A stretch of DNA of 64,000 nt, from positions 1 to 64,000 of the forward strand of contig CAWIUN010000003.1 of NCBI GenBank assembly GCA_963839285.1, read 5' to 3'. Shown here in pieces: positions 40,973-50,088 of the stretch (position 1 is the stretch's first letter; every line of letters starts with the position of its first letter). Position numbers and translations under genes: made by a program. Source of the stretch: DASSSQ01 sp963839285 (GTDB lineage: Bacteria > Actinomycetota > Thermoleophilia > Gaiellales > Gaiellaceae). The notes below the pieces were generated by a model that ran no database searches, was not told the DNA's origin, and worked only from the letters and a program-made list of their open reading frames with translations.

Positions 40973-41951
40973 GCGACTCGGCACGGTCGTAGACGACCGC
41001 GGCCGCCCCGACGACGCCGACGTGGTCGCCGAGCGCGGCCGGGACGATGCTGACCGCGCGCCCGACGGGCCCCATCGCGTGCTCGAGCACCCAGCGGCGG
41101 GCCGGCCCGAGCAGCTGCTCGCCCGAGCGGGCGACGCCGCCGCCGATCACGACGAGCTCCGGCTCGAAGAGGTTGACGATCGAGGTCAGGCCGCAGGCGA
41201 GCGCCTCGACGGTCTCGTCCCAGAGCGCCGCCGCGGCCGGGTCGCCGGCGCGTGCGCCTGCCGCGACCTCCTCGGCGGTGCGGAAGGGGAGCCCCGCCTC
41301 CGCGGCGCGCTCGGCGATCGAGGTGCCCGAGACGTACGCCTCCAGGCAGCCGCGCCGGCCGCAGCCGCGGCACTCCCGCCCGTGCCAGTCGACGGTCACG
41401 TGCCCGAGCTCGCCGCCGTTGCCCTGGGCGCCGCGGTAGAGCCGCCCGTCGACGACGACGCCGCCGCCGACCCCGGTCGAGAGCGTCAGGTAGACCATGT
41501 TGCTGACGCCGACGCCGGCGCCGTAGCGGTGCTCGCCGGCCGCCGCCGCGGTCGCGTCGTTCTCGAGCACGGCGGGCCGCTCGTAGGCCGCCTCGGCGAG
41601 GGCGACGATCGGCACGTCGCGCCAGCCGGGCAGGTGCGGCGGGGCGAGCAGGACGCCGCGCTCGGCGTCGAGCGGGCCGCCGCAGCCGATCCCGACCGAG
41701 GCGACCTCGGACCGCTGCAGGCCCGACTCGGCGGTCGCGCGCCGGCCGAGCTCGAACAGCCGCTCGAGCATCGCGTCCGGCCCGCGCTCGGCCTCGCTCG
41801 GCTCGACCAGGAAGGACAGCACCCGCCCGGCCGCGTCGACGACGCCGGCGGCCAGCTTCGTGCCGCCGATGTCGAGCGCGAGGACGGGCGCGGCCGCCTG
41901 AACGACGTCGCGGTCGCCGACCACGACGCGTGTCCCCGTCGACGCCTGCAC
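40965..41951 (-). CDS. ROK family sugar kinase
   Basis: 328 residues. ATP-site ALDIGGTKLAAGVV, LENDATAAAAGEHRYGAG, the second phosphate motif LSTGVGGGVVVDGRLYRG, and the zinc motif CRGCGRRGCLEAYVSG. There is no DNA-binding head, so it is a kinase. Glucose, mannose, N-acetylmannosamine and GlcNAc are usual ROK substrates; mannose or GlcNAc would suit the glycosidases here. It lies 3 nt after the second permease on the same strand. Confidence 0.88.
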   Translation of the reverse strand: MQASTGTRVVVGDRDVVQAAAPVLALDIGGTKLAAGVVDAAGRVLSFLVEPSEAERGPDAMLERLFELGRRATAESGLQRSEVASVGIGCGGPLDAERGVLLAPPHLPGWRDVPIVALAEAAYERPAVLENDATAAAAGEHRYGAGVGVSNMVYLTLSTGVGGGVVVDGRLYRGAQGNGGELGHVTVDWHGRECRGCGRRGCLEAYVSGTSIAERAAEAGLPFRTAEEVAAGARAGDPAAAALWDETVEALACGLTSIVNLFEPELVVIGGGVARSGEQLLGPARRWVLEHAMGPVGRAVSIVPAALGDHVGVVGAAAVVYDRAESRG

Positions 41952-41954
41952 GGC

Positions 41955-42905
41955 CTAGCCCTTGCGTCCCTGGGTCGCGATGCCCTCGATGAAGTACCGC
42001 TGGCCGAGGAAGAAGATGATGATCATCGGGACGGTGGCGATCACGAGCGCCGCCAGGATCACCTGGTAGTCGCCGTGCCCGCCCGCGGCGGGCCCGAGCA
42101 CCCCGAGCAGCGAGTAGAGCCCCCGTGGGATCGTGAACTGGCTGTCGTCGCGCAGGTAGATCAGCGGCTTCATCAGGTCGGTCCAGCTCGCCTTGAACTC
42201 GAAGATGAAGGTGACGATCAGCGCCGGCTTCGCGATCGGGACGACGATCCGCCAGAACATCGTCCAGTAGTTGTCGCCGTCCATCCGCGCCGCCTCGAAC
42301 AGCTCGCGTGGGATCCCGAGGAAGAACTGCCGCATCAGGAAGACGTAGAAGGCGCTCGCGAACAGGTTCCCCATCCAGAGCGGGTACTGCGTCCCGGTCA
42401 GGTGGAGCTTGTTCCAGATCAGGTAGGTCGGGATCATCGTCACCGCGCCCGGCAGCATCATCGAGCCGAGGATGAACGAGAAGAGCAGGTTCCGGAGCGG
42501 GAAGCGGAAGTACGCGAACGCGAAGGCGACGAGCGCGCTCGAGATCGTCACCGTCGTCGCCGCGAGCGTGTCGATGTAGAGGCTGTTCCAGAACCAGCGG
42601 GCGAACGGCACCGCCTGCGAGATGTCCTGGATGCCGCGGAAGACGTCGAGGTAGTTGGACGGATGCAGGTGCGCGGGGATCAGCTTGTTGTCGAAGACCT
42701 CCTCGCGGGGCTTCAGCGACGCGCTCACCACCCAGGCGAACGGGTAGAGGAAGAGCACCGTGAAGCCGAGCAGCAGCAGCAGGTAGAGGCTCGTCCGGAT
42801 CGGCTTCTCCGGCCGGCGGAGGCGCCGGCGCGAGGGCGCGGGCGCGAGCGGCTCGGTCGGCGGCACCGCGACCGGCTGCTGCACGGGTGTCGGCGTCGCG
42901 CTCAC
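41955..42905 (-). CDS. Sugar ABC transporter permease (MalG type)
   Basis: 316 residues. A proline-rich cytoplasmic start is followed by six membrane segments, beginning TSLYLLLLLGFTVLFLYPFAWVV. The ATPase-contact loop is EAARMDGDNYWTMFWRIVVP (EAA motif). Inner half of a CUT1-type importer with the permease upstream, which it overlaps as GTGA. The ATPase is not in this operon; the UgpC/MsmX-like one at 50.1 kb probably serves it. Confidence 0.92.
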   Translation of the reverse strand: MSATPTPVQQPVAVPPTEPLAPAPSRRRLRRPEKPIRTSLYLLLLLGFTVLFLYPFAWVVSASLKPREEVFDNKLIPAHLHPSNYLDVFRGIQDISQAVPFARWFWNSLYIDTLAATTVTISSALVAFAFAYFRFPLRNLLFSFILGSMMLPGAVTMIPTYLIWNKLHLTGTQYPLWMGNLFASAFYVFLMRQFFLGIPRELFEAARMDGDNYWTMFWRIVVPIAKPALIVTFIFEFKASWTDLMKPLIYLRDDSQFTIPRGLYSLLGVLGPAAGGHGDYQVILAALVIATVPMIIIFFLGQRYFIEGIATQGRKG

Positions 42906-43852
42906 TTGCGCTCACCCTCGTAGTAGACGAAGCGGCGGCTGGCGAGGATCTGGACCGCCGTCACGATCATGATCAGGCCGAACAGCAGCCAGGCGAGCGC
43001 GGAGGCGTAGCCCATGTGGAAGAACTGGAAGGCCTGCTGGAAGAGGTAGATCACGTAGAAGAGCGTCGCGTCGGTGCCGAACGGCGTGTTCGGGTTGAAG
43101 AACGCCGTGTAGACCTGGTCGAAGGTCTGCAGCGCCGCGATCGTGTTGATGATCGCGATGAAGAAGAGCGCGGGGCTGATCATCGGCACGGTCACGTCGC
43201 GGAACTGGCGCCACTTGCCGGCCCCGTCCATCGCCGTCGCCTCGTAGAGGTGCCTGGGGACGCCGACGAGGGCCGCGAGCAGGATGACGACGCTGGCGCC
43301 CACCGACCAGAGGTGCATGATCACGAGGCTCGGCTTCACCCAGCTCGGGTCGGTCTGCCAGTAGGGCCCGTGGATGCCGAGGTGCTCGAGCGCCCCGTTG
43401 ATCAGGCCGTAGTCGCCGTTGAAGAGGAAGAGGTAGAGGATCCCGATCGCGACCGCGGGGGTCATCACCGGCAGGTAGAAGACGGTGCGGAAGAAGCCCG
43501 CGGCCCGGCCGACCCGCGCCAGCAGCATCGCGAGCGCGAGCGAGAGGATCAGGTGGGCCGGCACGACCATCGCGGTGTAGATCAGCGTCACGCGCAGCGC
43601 CGTCCGCACCTTCGGGTCGTGGAAGAGCTGCTGGTAGTTGTCGAAGCCGACGTTGTGCGTCGTCTGGATGATGCTGTAGTCGGTGAACGAGAGCACCGCG
43701 CTCGCCACCATCGGCCCCGCCGTGAAGACGACGAAGCCGATCAGCCAGGGCGACAGGAACGCGTAGGCGGCCCAGGTCTCGCGCTCCTTGAAGCCGGCAG
43801 CCCAGCGCCGGGCCCTCAGGAGAGGGCCCGGCGCCGTCGTTCTCGCTGCCAT
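42902..43852 (-). CDS. Sugar ABC transporter permease (MalF type)
   Basis: 316 residues. Start ETWAAYAFLSPWLIGFVVF, six membrane segments, FRTVFYLPVMTPAVAIGILY, and the EAA loop EATAMDGAGKWRQFRDVTVP. Forms the channel with the MalG-type permease. ATG start at 43852, 26 bases after the binding-protein stop. Confidence 0.92.
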   Translation of the reverse strand: MAARTTAPGPLLRARRWAAGFKERETWAAYAFLSPWLIGFVVFTAGPMVASAVLSFTDYSIIQTTHNVGFDNYQQLFHDPKVRTALRVTLIYTAMVVPAHLILSLALAMLLARVGRAAGFFRTVFYLPVMTPAVAIGILYLFLFNGDYGLINGALEHLGIHGPYWQTDPSWVKPSLVIMHLWSVGASVVILLAALVGVPRHLYEATAMDGAGKWRQFRDVTVPMISPALFFIAIINTIAALQTFDQVYTAFFNPNTPFGTDATLFYVIYLFQQAFQFFHMGYASALAWLLFGLIMIVTAVQILASRRFVYYEGERK

Positions 43853-43878
43853 GCTCACGGTCGAGCGGGAATCGCGAC

Positions 43879-45225
43879 CTACCGTGCGGCCTTGATCGCC
43901 GCGACCGACTCCTTCTGCGCCTGGTCGAGCGCCGCCTTGGGCGACTGCTGACCGGCGAGGACGCGGTTGATCGCGTCGTTCCAGGCCTTCTGGAACTCGG
44001 CGCTCGCCGGCGACGCCGGGATGCCGACCGAGAAGCGCTGCTGGTCGTAGTACTTCTTGACCGCCTGGTCGAAGTACTTGTTCAGCTTCGGGATGCCCTT
44101 GTAGATGATCGCGTCCGCCTTCGCGTTGCCGGTCAGGATGCCCGTGTAGGGCTGGTTCTTCTCGGCGCGGATCTTGGCGCGGTTGTTGGCCGCCGCGACC
44201 CAGGTCGCGGTCGACGTCATCACGCGGGCCCACGTGCAGGCGGCGCCCGGGTGCTTCGCACCCTTCGGGATCGCCCACGCGGAGCCGGTCTCGTACTGGA
44301 TCGGCTGGTTCTTCAGGTTGCGGAACTGCAGGCCGGTGATGTGCACGTTCGGCGAGGCGCCGGCGAGCACGTTGTAGTACCACTGCTCCATCGGCCAGGC
44401 GCCGATCTGGTTCTCGGCGACCTGGTTCTTCGAGCCGAAGAAGTCCCAGGTGTCGCGGAAGGACTTGAACTTGTCCCAGCCGCCCTGCGCGTTGATCAGG
44501 CTCATCGTGTAGGTGAGGGCCCTGACCGCGCGCGGGTCGTTCAGGTGCGGGGTCAGCCCGTCCTTCGAGAGGATGTCGACGCCGTAGGCCTTCGCCCAGA
44601 GCGGGAAGAACTCCGGGATCTTCGGGTCGAAGCCGATCCGGGTCACCTTGCCGCCCGAGTCGAACTTGACCATCTGCTTCGCGGCCTTCAGGAGCAGGGC
44701 CGGCTTGGCGGGGTTGAGCCAGCCGATCGGCGTCTTCGTCATGTCGAGGACGTCGTTGTTCACCAGGATGTTCCGGATCGTGTAGAACTCCGGGATCCCG
44801 TAGGTCTTGCCCTTGTAGGTGACCTCGTTGAGCGCCGCCTTCCGGTACTGGCTCATGTCGATCTTCTGCGACTTGATGCAGGAAGACAGCGGCACGAAGG
44901 CGCCCTTGGCGGCGTAGGTGCCGACCTTCTGGCGGTCGAGGTAGACGAGGTCGGGGACGTTCCCGGAGGCGACCGCCGCCAGGAACTGCTGGTCGTTGAA
45001 GCCGCCGCTCGGCCGGGAGACGCCCCCGCCGACGGCCTTGGTCGCGATCGCGGCACGGGACTCGGCGACGTCGTCGCCGGTGCCGAAGCCCATGATCGTG
45101 AGGTTGTCCGCGCTTGCCTGCGCGCTGCTGTCGACCTTCGCGTTGGCGAGCGACGCGGTGACCGCAGCAACGGCGACCGCCGCGATCACGAGCAGAAAGG
45201 CGAACCGCCTTCGCTGACGAGTCAT
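43879..45225 (-). CDS. Sugar ABC transporter substrate-binding protein (first copy)
   Basis: 448 residues. Signal peptide FAFLLVIAAVAVAAVTASLANA without a lipobox Cys, so probably released or retained by the wall. Family-1 extracellular binding-protein features: FNDQQFLAAVASGNVPDLVYLD, YGIPEFYTIRNILVNNDV, FRDTWDFFGSKNQVAENQIG, INRVLAGQQSPKAALDQAQ. First gene of the 16-gene operon, with operator-like sites in its leader. A close paralog with a lipobox is at 56.6 kb. Confidence 0.92.
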   Translation of the reverse strand: MTRQRRRFAFLLVIAAVAVAAVTASLANAKVDSSAQASADNLTIMGFGTGDDVAESRAAIATKAVGGGVSRPSGGFNDQQFLAAVASGNVPDLVYLDRQKVGTYAAKGAFVPLSSCIKSQKIDMSQYRKAALNEVTYKGKTYGIPEFYTIRNILVNNDVLDMTKTPIGWLNPAKPALLLKAAKQMVKFDSGGKVTRIGFDPKIPEFFPLWAKAYGVDILSKDGLTPHLNDPRAVRALTYTMSLINAQGGWDKFKSFRDTWDFFGSKNQVAENQIGAWPMEQWYYNVLAGASPNVHITGLQFRNLKNQPIQYETGSAWAIPKGAKHPGAACTWARVMTSTATWVAAANNRAKIRAEKNQPYTGILTGNAKADAIIYKGIPKLNKYFDQAVKKYYDQQRFSVGIPASPASAEFQKAWNDAINRVLAGQQSPKAALDQAQKESVAAIKAAR

Positions 45226-45253
45226 AAGCGTGTTTCCCTCCCGAGACGAATGA

Positions 45254-45269
45254 TGTGGCATCGTTCCCA
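45254..45269. promoter_or_regulatory. LacI-type operator A in the leader of the transporter operon
   Basis: TGTGGCATCGTTCCCA differs by one base from TGTGGCAACGTTCCCA, the reverse complement of part of the 23214 site. It lies between the predicted transcription start (about 45279) and the ATG at 45225, where a bound repressor would block elongation or initiation. Confidence 0.6.
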
Positions 45270-45278
45270 GAACCGTGG

Positions 45279-45314
45279 TGTGAGAACGTAACCACACTCC
45301 TGGAAACCGGTCAA
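45279..45314 (-). promoter_or_regulatory. Promoter of the 16-gene operon with LacI-type operator B
   Basis: On the minus strand TTGACC (45309-45314), 17 bases, TTACGT (45286-45291). The -10 lies in the CG-centred imperfect palindrome TGTGAGAACGTAACCACA (45279-45296), similar to the site at 45254. The leader would be about 54 nt. A repressor on this site would exclude RNA polymerase. The LacI gene at 45.4-46.4 kb is the obvious candidate. Confidence 0.6.
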
Positions 45315-45364
45315 GGGGCGTGGCTTCCTCCCCCGACAGCTAAGGCGTCGCGAGCGCGCGGAAG

Positions 45365-46417
45365 TTAGTTGCGCGGAGGCGCGCCGCTCGAACCGCGGAC
45401 GACGAGCCGGGGCTGCAGCCGCTCGACGACCGGCGGCGAGCCGGGATCGCCGATCCGACGCAGCAGCAGCCGGGCGGCGCGGCGGCCCATCTCGGTCGTC
45501 GGCTGGGCGACCGCGGTGATCGACGGGCTGACCATCTCCATCCAGGGCACGTCGTCGAAGCCGACCAGCGAGATGTCGTCCGGCAGGCGCAGCCGCCGCT
45601 GCCGCAGCACGTGCCAGGCGCGTTCCGCGAGCAGGTTGTTGGCGGCGAAGATCGCCGTCGGCGCCTCGACGTCGAGCAGGGCGCCGATCCGCGCGTCGGT
45701 GTCCTGCCCGGTCGGCGCCACGCGCACGACCAGCTCCTCGTCGACCGCGGCGCCGAGCTCCGCGTGGGCGGCGCGGTAGCCGCGCAGACGCCCGATGTCG
45801 CTCGTCCAGTCGGTGTCGACGACGAGCAGCCCGATCCGCCGGTGGCCGAGCTCGAGCAGGTGCGCCGTCGCCTCGCGGGCGCCGAGCTCGTTGTCGAGCA
45901 CGACGGCGTCGCACGGGGGGTCGGCGAGCCGCCGGTCGAGCTCGACGACGTGGACGCCGTGGCGGGCGAGCAGCGCCGAGGCCTCGCGGCCGACGGGCGT
46001 CATGATCACCCCGGGCACGCGCAGCTCCAGGAACGTGCGGGCGCCGGCGATCTCCTCGGCGCCGCTGAGGTTGTCGGCGACGAGCACCATCTGGTAGCCG
46101 GAGTTGCGGAGGGTCTGCTCGATGCCCGCCCCGAGCCGGCCGTAGAACTGGTTGCCGAGGTCGGAGACGACGACGCCGACGACGCTGCTCTGACGCTGCT
46201 TCAGCGTGCGCGCCGAGGCGTTCGGGACGTACCCGAGCTGCTCGGCGACCTCGAGCAGCCGTGCACGCGCGTCGGCGGAGACGTAGCCGCGCCCGCTGAG
46301 CGCGCGCGACGCGGTCGAGGCCGACGTGCCGGCCTCGCGGGCGATGTCCGCGAGCGTGACCGGGCGCGGGCGCCCGAGCGGCGTCAGCTCCTGGTCGCCG
46401 GGCAGCGGGTCGATCAC
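45365..46417 (-). CDS. LacI family transcriptional regulator
   Basis: 350 residues. Helix-turn-helix VTLADIAREAGTSASTASRA with hinge LGYVPNASARTL, then a periplasmic-binding-protein-like sensor (VVGVVVSDLGNQFYGRLGAG, AIFAANNLLAERAWHVLR, SLVGFDDVPWMEMVSPSITA). It is the third gene after the tandem metallo-beta-lactamase and the KIDF glycosidase, overlapping the latter as GTGA. Sites at 50042, 45279, 45254 and 23214 fit an operator of this family, giving autoregulation and control of sugar uptake. Confidence 0.93.
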   Translation of the reverse strand: MIDPLPGDQELTPLGRPRPVTLADIAREAGTSASTASRALSGRGYVSADARARLLEVAEQLGYVPNASARTLKQRQSSVVGVVVSDLGNQFYGRLGAGIEQTLRNSGYQMVLVADNLSGAEEIAGARTFLELRVPGVIMTPVGREASALLARHGVHVVELDRRLADPPCDAVVLDNELGAREATAHLLELGHRRIGLLVVDTDWTSDIGRLRGYRAAHAELGAAVDEELVVRVAPTGQDTDARIGALLDVEAPTAIFAANNLLAERAWHVLRQRRLRLPDDISLVGFDDVPWMEMVSPSITAVAQPTTEMGRRAARLLLRRIGDPGSPPVVERLQPRLVVRGSSGAPPRN

Positions 46418-48211
46418 GAGACCAGCTCCTCCGCCGCGCCCCGGCGGGCGCGCCACGTCGCCCAGGCGGTGCGCAGCCGGGCGTAGTCCTCCGGCTCGAG
46501 CGCCTCCCCGGTCGAGTCGACGTGGGTCGCGTAGTAGAGCGCCGGGACGCCCAGCGCCGCCTTCTCGCGCAGGTACGCGCGCCACTCGGCCAGGCTCGGC
46601 GCCTGCCAGTCGTCGGTGTCGACGAGCAGCTCGGGGCAGGCGGCGGCGGCCACGGCGGCGCGGTGGCGCATCTGGCGGACCACCTGCGGCGGCCCCGGGT
46701 CGTCCATCCTGAGCATGTCGTTGAGACGGAGCATGTCGGTCACGTCGGCGAACGCCGGGTGCGGCGTCTGCGTGATCAGGAGCGCGTCCGGCTTCGCGGC
46801 CTTGGCGGCCCGGTGGACGACGAGGAGGAGCTCGTGCAGGAGCGCGATCCCCCACGCGGTCCCGTGGGCGGTCAGGGCTCTCCCGACCGGGCGTGCGGCC
46901 GGTGAAGTCGATCTTGAGCCCGTCGGCGTCGAGCCCGCCCTCGACGAGGTCGGGCGGGGAGAGCAGCCGGCGGACGACGGCCGCGAGCGCCTCCCGCGTC
47001 GCCGGGTTGGTCGGGTCGAGGCCGACCGCCCCGCCGTCCGGCGTCCGCACGCACAGCTCGGCCGGCAGGCCCTCGGGATCCCAGGCCTTCCACCAGAGCA
47101 GCACCTTCTGGCCGCGGGCGTGGCGACCGGCGATCCAGCCCGCGAGGTCGGGCCACTTCTCCTCGTCCGGCTCGTTGCCGCCGTAGCTCGCCTGCCACTT
47201 GTCGTCGAGCACGACCGTGCCGGGGACGACGCCGTGCTCCTCGAGCGCCTCGAGGAAGCCGTCGTAGGCGCGCTGCGTCGCGGTCGCGCCCCAGGGGAGG
47301 CCCGCCTCGGTCGCCAGGTGCACCTGCGCGCCCCAGCCGCAGAAGATCGGCTCGGACCACCAGCCGGGCGCCTCGCGCGCGGCCACCGGGGGCGCGGCGC
47401 CGCGGGCGGCGAGGTCGTCGCGGTGGCGGCGCAGGCCCGTGTAGGGGTCGCGGACGCCGGGCGTCAGCACGAGCACCGGCGCCTCGAACTCGCCGGCGGC
47501 CTCGGTGTGCCCCTCGTACTCGAGCCGGAGCGAGCAGAGCCGGTCGCCGGCGTCGTAGACGAGGTTCGAGAAGGTCAGCTCGCCGACCGGCGCCGCGAGG
47601 CCGAGGTCGAGCCAGCCGCCCTCGACCGGTGCCGCGGGATCGTCGACCTGCTCGGCGGCGGTCAGGGCGAGGTAGAGCGGCGCGGGCGTGAAGAAGTAGT
47701 GGCCGCGGCCGAGCGCGCCGTCGCCGGTGACGCCGATCCCCGTCGTCTCGCCCGCCGGCCGCACCAGCGTCGCGACGTCGCCGGGGCTCGGCGTGAAGAG
47801 CGTCCGCGCGTTCGAGATCGTCGCCTGGAAGCCGGTCGGCCCGGCCGCGAAGAGCGCGCGGAAGCCGAGCAGGTGCACGTCCGCGAGGACGCCGGCCCCG
47901 CTCACGCGCGTGTGCAGCTCGAGCGCGTCCTCGTCGCAGACGATCGTCGTCGAGGCCCGCTCCCAGACGGTCGAGCGGCGCGCGACCTCGATCGCCGGCC
48001 GCTCGCCGGGGAGAAGCCGCGGCGGCTCGACGGCGAGCGTCTCGTCGACCGCGGCGACGGTGTCGAGCGCGGCTGCCGGGCGCAGGCAGAGGAGCCGCTC
48101 GCCGGCGGGCGCCGAGAGCCACGCCTCGAGCCCGTCCGCCGAGACCTCGAGCGCGTAGGCGCGCGCCTCGACCCGGATCGTGCCGTCGTCTGCCCGGATC
48201 GCGCGGGTCAT
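46414..48211 (-). CDS. Putative glycoside hydrolase with a KIDF-type barrel (GH31/GH36-like)
   Basis: About 599 residues. An N-terminal beta-sandwich of about 270 residues precedes a TIM barrel with WWSEPIFCGWGAQVHLA, GTVVLDDKWQASYGG, GQKVLLWWKAWDPEGLP and GLDADGLKIDFTGRTP. The Asp of KIDF sits where GH36 and GH31 enzymes have the nucleophile. One frame change at about 46885; the end is VPALYYATHVDSTGEALEPE. Cytoplasmic. An alpha-glycosidase is likely, but family and substrate are not certain. Overlaps both neighbours by 4 nt. Confidence 0.7.
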
Positions 48212-50012
48212 CCGACCTCCACCAGCGCCTCCGCCTGCTGGCCGAAGCGCGTCTCGCCCACCGTCACGTCCGCCGCGAGCCAGGCCGCGGTCGAGCCCGG
48301 CACGACCCGGAAGGAGGCGACGGCCTCGCCGCCGGCCGCGACGGGGACCTCCTGCTCCGCCGGCTCGGCCGTCCAGCCGGGCGGGAGGGCCAGCCGGACG
48401 GTCGCCCGCTCGTCCCGGTCGAAGGGGTTGCGGACGCTGACCTCGAGCCGGAGCGGCTCACCCGCCCTGCCCTCGGAGCGGTAGGGGTCGATCCGCGCGG
48501 CGAAGCCGCCGGGGCCGAGGTCGACCTCCGCCAGGGGCAGCAGCTCCCGGTGCAGCTCGGCGAGCCGGCGCCCGTCCTCGGCCAGCCGCTCGAGCAGGCC
48601 GTCCGTCACCTCGATCACGCCGGAGTGGCCGGTCAGCAGCAGGTCGGGCCGCAGCGTCCGGTAGAGCTCGGCGCTCGCGACGTAGTCGTCGAGGCGGAAG
48701 CCGTTCCGGTACTGGTAGTTGAGGATCGCGCGGCCGTCCGGGAGGTGCGAGTCCTGGTCGCCGGTCGCGAGCACGTGCCGGCCGTCGACCTCGAACTCGA
48801 CCCCGCAGGCGTAGAGCGTGTGGCCCGGCAGCGGGTGCAGCGTCAGCTCGTACTCGTGCCAGGGGACCGACACGTCGAGCGGCAGCACCCGGTCGACCGG
48901 GATCGGGTCGTACCAGAGGCACGGCAGGTCGCGGCGCGCCGGGGCCTCGAGCACCGGCGCGATGTGCTCGGCGGCCCAGACCTCGGCCCCCTCGACCTCC
49001 CGGAGCAGGTTGACGCCCGCGACGTGGTCGTCGTGGTAGTGGGTGACGACCACCGCGTCGATCCGCTCGACGCCGTGGTCGCGGCGGAGCGAGTCGAGCG
49101 AGGTCAGGAGCGGGCGCCGCGCCGCGCGGTCGGTCGGCAGGTCGACGCCCGGCGCCTGGTCGTAGCCCCAGTCGAGCAGCAGGGCGGATCCGGAGTCGGA
49201 GAGGAGCGCGTACGAGGTCGCGAAGCTCGTCCGGTTGCGCAGCAGGTGCGGCGTCACCGGCACCCAGGGGGCGCGCTCCCAGGAGGCGAGGTCGTAGCGG
49301 TGCTCGAGCCGGAGCTCCGCGAGCTCCTCCAGGCGGCCGCGGAGCCGCTGCAGCGAGACCTGCGGCTCGGCGACCGGCTCGCCGTGCGCGGGCAGGAGCA
49401 GGTCGGGCTCGCGGGCGGCGAGCGTCCCGCAGGAGAGGTACGACGCGATCAGGCCCTCGGCGCCGGTGTACGTCCACTGCGTCGCCGCCAGCGACCAGAC
49501 CTGCCCGTCGCCGTAGACGAGGTCGCCGCAGAAGGCGAGCAGGCGGCCGTCGTCGACGAGCAGGTAGGTGACCGACCCCGGCGTGTGGCCGGGCGTCGGC
49601 AGCGCGTAGAGCTCGACGCCGCCGTAGGCGCGCGTCCGGTACTCGGCGACCGTGCCCGCGACCGGGACCGACTCGAGCAGCGAGAAGCGGTCCTGCCGCA
49701 GGTCGTAGTCGTTCTCGACCGCCGCTGCCGCCAGTGCCGCTCGGCGCCCGCGACGAGCTCCTGCTCCGCCTCGGGCACCCAGATCCGCGCGCCCGCCGCA
49801 GCCGCCCGCGCGAGGCCCGCCGCGGTGTCGCGGTGGTGATGGGTGAGCAGCACGTCGGTGACGCGGTCGACCCCGAGCTCGGGCAGCGCGTCGAGCACCG
49901 CGCCGCTGCCGACGTCGACGAGCACGGCCTCGCGGCCGCGCCGGAGCACGTAGACGTTGCAGCTGTCGCGCACGCGGACGACCGCGGGCGTGATCGCGTC
50001 CTGGCCGGGCAT
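48208..50012 (-). CDS. Tandem metallo-beta-lactamase-fold protein with C-terminal NEW3-like domain
   Basis: About 601 residues. First MBL domain (about 1-230): LLTHHHRDTAAGLA, PTPGHTPGSVTYLL, FCGDLVYGDGQ. Second (about 280-500): VVVTHYHDDHVAGVNLL, PLPGHTLYACG, LATGDQDSH, LLTGHSGV. The last 110 residues form a beta-sandwich (VSVRNPFDRDERATVRLALP) like the NEW3 domains of some glycosidases. The first domain keeps HHHRD, so metal binding may differ. One frame change at about 49725. It heads the operon with the KIDF glycosidase and LacI. A hydrolase or lactonase on a sugar ester is possible. Confidence 0.75.
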
Positions 50013-50020
50013 CCCGCTCG

Positions 50021-50081
50021 AATCTACTCCGCGGCCCGCGGTGTGGCAACGATTGCATGTCTGCGGGCCTGCGGTTATCTT
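50021..50081. promoter_or_regulatory. Divergent leaderless promoters sharing a LacI-type site
   Basis: Minus strand: TTGCCA, 17 bases, TAGATT (50021-50026), with the ATG at 50012 close to the expected start point. Plus strand: TTGCAT (50053-50058), 17 bases, TATCTT (50076-50081), with the ATG at 50089. Both -35 boxes fall in TGTGGCAACGATTGCATG (50042-50059), whose left half TGTGGCAAC is identical to the best half-site at 23214. One bound repressor would silence both directions. Confidence 0.6.
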
Positions 50082-50088
50082 CCCCGGC

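Noticed and set aside
43800..43830. GGGCCCT hairpin as a terminator between binding protein and permease
   Set aside because: It lies inside the start of the permease coding region and the genes are clearly one operon.
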